64,000 nt of DNA, taken from positions 186,001 to 250,000 of the forward strand of contig NZ_CAWNSW010000073.1 in NCBI RefSeq assembly GCF_963877135.1. Direction: 5' to 3'. Made by a program: the position numbers and the translations under genes. This document shows, in pieces, positions 61,608 through 64,000 of this stretch. Within the stretch, counting starts at the first letter, position 1. Each line of letters opens with the position of its first letter. Origin of the DNA: Stenomitos frigidus_A. Its GTDB lineage: Bacteria > Cyanobacteriota > Cyanobacteriia > Leptolyngbyales > Leptolyngbyaceae. The notes under the pieces are model-generated. The model searched no databases. It saw nothing but the letters and a program-made list of their open reading frames with translations, and was not told the DNA's origin.

Positions 61608-62192
61608 ATGACTGCTCTCACCCTCAACTTAAGTCCCACTTTGGAACTGACCGATGATCAGTTCTATGATCTCTGCCAGCACAATCGAGATTTGCGCATT
61701 GAGCGCACAGCAAACGGAGAACTTCTCATCATGGCTCCTGTCGGCGGCGAAGGTGGCTCACGCAGCGGTAGAGTAAATCAACAAGTATTCAACTGGATTG
61801 ATACAGACGATCGAGGAATTGCCTTCGATTCTTCTACTGGCTTTAAATTGCCGAACGGGGCAGACCGATCGCCCGATGCTGCTTGGGTGAGCCGAGAACG
61901 TTGGGATACACTTACACCTGAGCAAAAGCGTAAATTCCCGCCCCTATGTCCTGATTTCGTCATCGAATTGCGCTCCGAAAGCGATTCCCTGCAGACCCTC
62001 CAGGCAAAAATGCAGGAGTATATCGAAAATGGTGCGCGACTCGGTTGGCTCATCGATCCCAAAAAACAACAGGTGGAAATTTATCGTCCAGGACAGGTTG
62101 TAGAAATTCTGCAAGACCCAGAAACGCTTTCAGGTGAGGATGTGCTATCAGGATTCACATTAAATCTAAAGCCGATTTTCAACCGCCTTTGA
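61608..62192 (+). CDS. Uma2-family (DUF820) PD-(D/E)XK nuclease-like protein
   Basis: 194 residues. Family motifs: LTDDQFYDLCQHNRDLRIER, then GELLIMAPVGGEGGSRSGRV, ADRSPDAAWVSRERWD and PDFVIELRSESDSLQTLQAK, with the catalytic-type PDxxW and ELxS acidic residues, then YIENGARLGWLIDPKKQQVE. Such genes are very numerous in cyanobacteria, in mobile or repetitive contexts; most have no known function. It follows the ABC-F gene by 20 bases. The 267-base gap behind it holds no gene. Confidence 0.93.
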   Translation: MTALTLNLSPTLELTDDQFYDLCQHNRDLRIERTANGELLIMAPVGGEGGSRSGRVNQQVFNWIDTDDRGIAFDSSTGFKLPNGADRSPDAAWVSRERWDTLTPEQKRKFPPLCPDFVIELRSESDSLQTLQAKMQEYIENGARLGWLIDPKKQQVEIYRPGQVVEILQDPETLSGEDVLSGFTLNLKPIFNRL

Positions 62193-62459
62193 ACAGTACG
62201 CGATATCCGGATCACAGCGCTGCTCTTTACAATCTCTCGGTTTGCCTCACCAGAGTGAAAAGGTTTGGTGAAGTAAAAAAGAAACCGATCGAGATCGTGT
62301 AGGCATTCACCTACGATCGACTAGAAGCGAGCAAGCCTGGACGGCACATCTCGGACGATCAATCGTCACAGTAGAGAATCTCATCCTGCGTTTATAGTTT
62401 TTGGCCAGCGTCTTAACGCTCACTAAAACTCATGCCTTCAGCCAATCTCAACGGAGTCC

Positions 62460-63551
62460 ATGCTAACGATGCCCAATCAATCTTTAGTGACTGTCATTCT
62501 CGCGGGTGGAAAAGGTGAGCGGTTTTGGCCACTCAGCCGCAGAAATCGCCCCAAGCAATTCCTGAGCCTGGATGGCAGCGGTCGTAGCCTGTTACAAGCA
62601 ACCGCAGAACGATTGCTGGCGATCGCAGGCGGTTGGGCGTCCATCTATGTCGTCACAGCATCGCACCTCGCCGACGGTGTGAGAGAACAACTGCCTGAAC
62701 TGCCCGAAGAGAATCTTTTGATCGAACCCGAAGGTCGCGATACCGCGCCAGCAGTCACCTGGAGCACCTTGAGGATCGCTGAACGCTATGGCAAAGACAC
62801 GGTGGTTGGTTTCTTCCCCGCCGATCACTGGATTGCTGATGAAGCCGCATTCCAGTCAACGCTGCAGGCTGCTGCTGAACTTGCCACGAAAGAAGACGCG
62901 ATCGTCACCCTCGGCATTGCGCCCACCTTTGCGTCTACTGGCTACGGCTACATTCAGGCAGGTGAGGCCATTGGCACGTATGGCACGAATGCTGAGCAGG
63001 AAGGCTTTCCGGCTTATCGCGTCACCCGTTTTACCGAAAAGCCCGATCGTGACACCGCTGAACAATTCCTAGCCACTGGCACCTTTAGCTGGAACAGCGG
63101 CATGTTCGTCTTCCGTGCTGGCGTGGCGCTGGATGAATTGCTGGTTTATGCACCGGAAATCATGGGGCCTCTAGAAGAGCAAGGGGTTGAAGCCTATCCC
63201 ACCCTGCCCAAAAAGAGTATCGACTATGCTCTGATGGAGAAAACTCAGCAGGCATACGTCTTACCTGTTGCCTTCGGTTGGGATGATCTGGGCGACTGGA
63301 ACGCGATCGAACGTCTGCTCAAAGGCGAAAGCGCCAATGTTGAACTCGCCAGACACATTGGTCTAGACACTCATGGCGCACTCTTCTACGCCACAGATCA
63401 GGATGATCTCATTGTCACCATTGGGCTGGAAGATACGGTGATTGTGCGCGATGGCAACGTCACGCTCATCGTCAAAAAAGATCGGACTCAAGAAATCAAA
63501 CAGGTCTTGAAGGAAATTCAAGCCGATCCGCAGTTCAAAGATCTGCTTTAG
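62460..63551 (+). CDS. manC: Mannose-1-phosphate guanylyltransferase
   Basis: 363 residues. Makes GDP-mannose from mannose-1-phosphate and GTP for polysaccharides and glycosylation. The signature VILAGGKGERFWPLSRRNRP then KQFL, ASHLADGVREQLPELPEENL, EPEGRDTAPAV, GFFPADHWI, RVTRFTEKPDRDTAEQFLAT and WNSGMFVFRAG are present, and no isomerase domain follows, so it is monofunctional. The ATG at 62460 or 62469 could be used. Confidence 0.93.
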   Translation: MLTMPNQSLVTVILAGGKGERFWPLSRRNRPKQFLSLDGSGRSLLQATAERLLAIAGGWASIYVVTASHLADGVREQLPELPEENLLIEPEGRDTAPAVTWSTLRIAERYGKDTVVGFFPADHWIADEAAFQSTLQAAAELATKEDAIVTLGIAPTFASTGYGYIQAGEAIGTYGTNAEQEGFPAYRVTRFTEKPDRDTAEQFLATGTFSWNSGMFVFRAGVALDELLVYAPEIMGPLEEQGVEAYPTLPKKSIDYALMEKTQQAYVLPVAFGWDDLGDWNAIERLLKGESANVELARHIGLDTHGALFYATDQDDLIVTIGLEDTVIVRDGNVTLIVKKDRTQEIKQVLKEIQADPQFKDLL

Positions 63552-63633
63552 TTGTTAGGTTTTAGGGGTTAGTTATGAGAGTCTTCAAGCAAGCCTTCCG
63601 ACTAACCTCTAACAACCAACCACCAACAACTGC

Positions 63634-64000
63634 ATGTTTTCTCGCCTTGCCCAATCCAGCGCCCGTCAGCGCGAAATTGCTGAAGTCGTCCTCCGCAACG
63701 GTTGGGGCTACATGCGACGGTTGCTCACAGGCACCAAAGCTGAAGAACCGCAACTGCCGCCGCCTGCTATCCTCCGCAACATTCTGGTTGAGCTCGGTCC
63801 CGTCTACGTCAAGTTAGGGCAATTGCTCAGCACTCGTCCCGATTTGCTGCCGCCAGAATACATCACGGAACTAACCGCACTCCAGGCGGAAGTGCCTGCT
63901 GTAGCGTGGCAAGAAGTTGAAGTGGTGATTCGGCAGCAGTTGCGTCGTCCGCTCGAAGAGGCGTTTACGACCATTAATCATCAGCCTGTTGCGGCTGGCT
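63634..64000 (+). CDS. AarF/UbiB (ABC1) family kinase-like protein, 3'-truncated by window edge
   Basis: 122 codons are visible from the ATG at 63634: QREIAEVVLRNGWGYMRRLL, then LVELGPVYVKLGQLLSTRPD, LLPPEYITELTALQAEVPAV. The KxGQ motif (VKLGQLLSTRPD) identifies the ABC1 atypical kinase family, active in quinone synthesis or lipid homeostasis. The kinase ATP-binding region lies past the window end. It follows manC by 82 bases. Confidence 0.93.
   Translation, partial: MFSRLAQSSARQREIAEVVLRNGWGYMRRLLTGTKAEEPQLPPPAILRNILVELGPVYVKLGQLLSTRPDLLPPEYITELTALQAEVPAVAWQEVEVVIRQQLRRPLEEAFTTINHQPVAAG

Overview
The window comes from a cyanobacterium, most likely a filamentous Leptolyngbya-like or Nostoc-like lineage. 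HIP1 octamers (GCGATCGC) occur throughout, heptanucleotide short tandem repeats (CAAAACT and relatives) are abundant, the tmRNA tag is of cyanobacterial type, and many genes belong to families mainly seen in cyanobacteria (DUF1517, DUF1830, DUF3122). This assignment rests on sequence character alone.

Region 1 (1-15.8 kb, all + strand) is a contractile injection system operon of the extracellular/thylakoid type. It holds two sheath genes (the first cut by the window edge), two tube genes, a tail assembly protein with an apparently -1 frameshifted extension, a LysM baseplate protein, a VgrG-like spike split into two genes, gp25, a long and a short gp6/J-like baseplate protein, a gpI-like protein, a fibre with an S74 self-processing domain, a small coiled-coil protein and a DUF4231/SLATT-like membrane protein. 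The tape measure, AAA+ ATPase and PAAR tip are not seen here and may lie upstream.

Region 2 (15.8-23.1 kb) is accessory DNA: transposon-end-like direct repeats, a gene destroyed by three different small insertions, and a defence/toxin island (SMEK-NACHT ATPase, MNT/HEPN pair, DUF2283, DUF2281-like, UPF0175/DUF3368-PIN). The island lies between two degenerate 21-bp repeat arrays in opposite orientation.

Region 3 (23.1-43.6 kb) is mostly housekeeping: purN, an HtrA-type lipoprotein protease, glycogen debranching enzyme, methyltransferase, PPK2, a methylglyoxal synthase-lipid kinase fusion, APC permease, aldehyde dehydrogenase, glutaminase, AtzH-like protein, alpha/beta hydrolase, citramalate synthase, ferredoxin and glycine oxidase. 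The tmRNA gene lies at 43.6-44.0 kb on the minus strand.

Region 4 (44.5-64 kb) has a 1810-residue DUF4347/Calx-beta/FG-GAP surface protein, a CobN-like chelatase, a TpsB transporter, two lipoproteins, DUF1517, an ABC-F ATPase, a Uma2 nuclease, mannose-1-phosphate guanylyltransferase and the start of an AarF/UbiB kinase. A recurring theme is that repeats normally found between genes sit in frame inside conserved genes (cimA, thiO, cobN twice, ABC-F).
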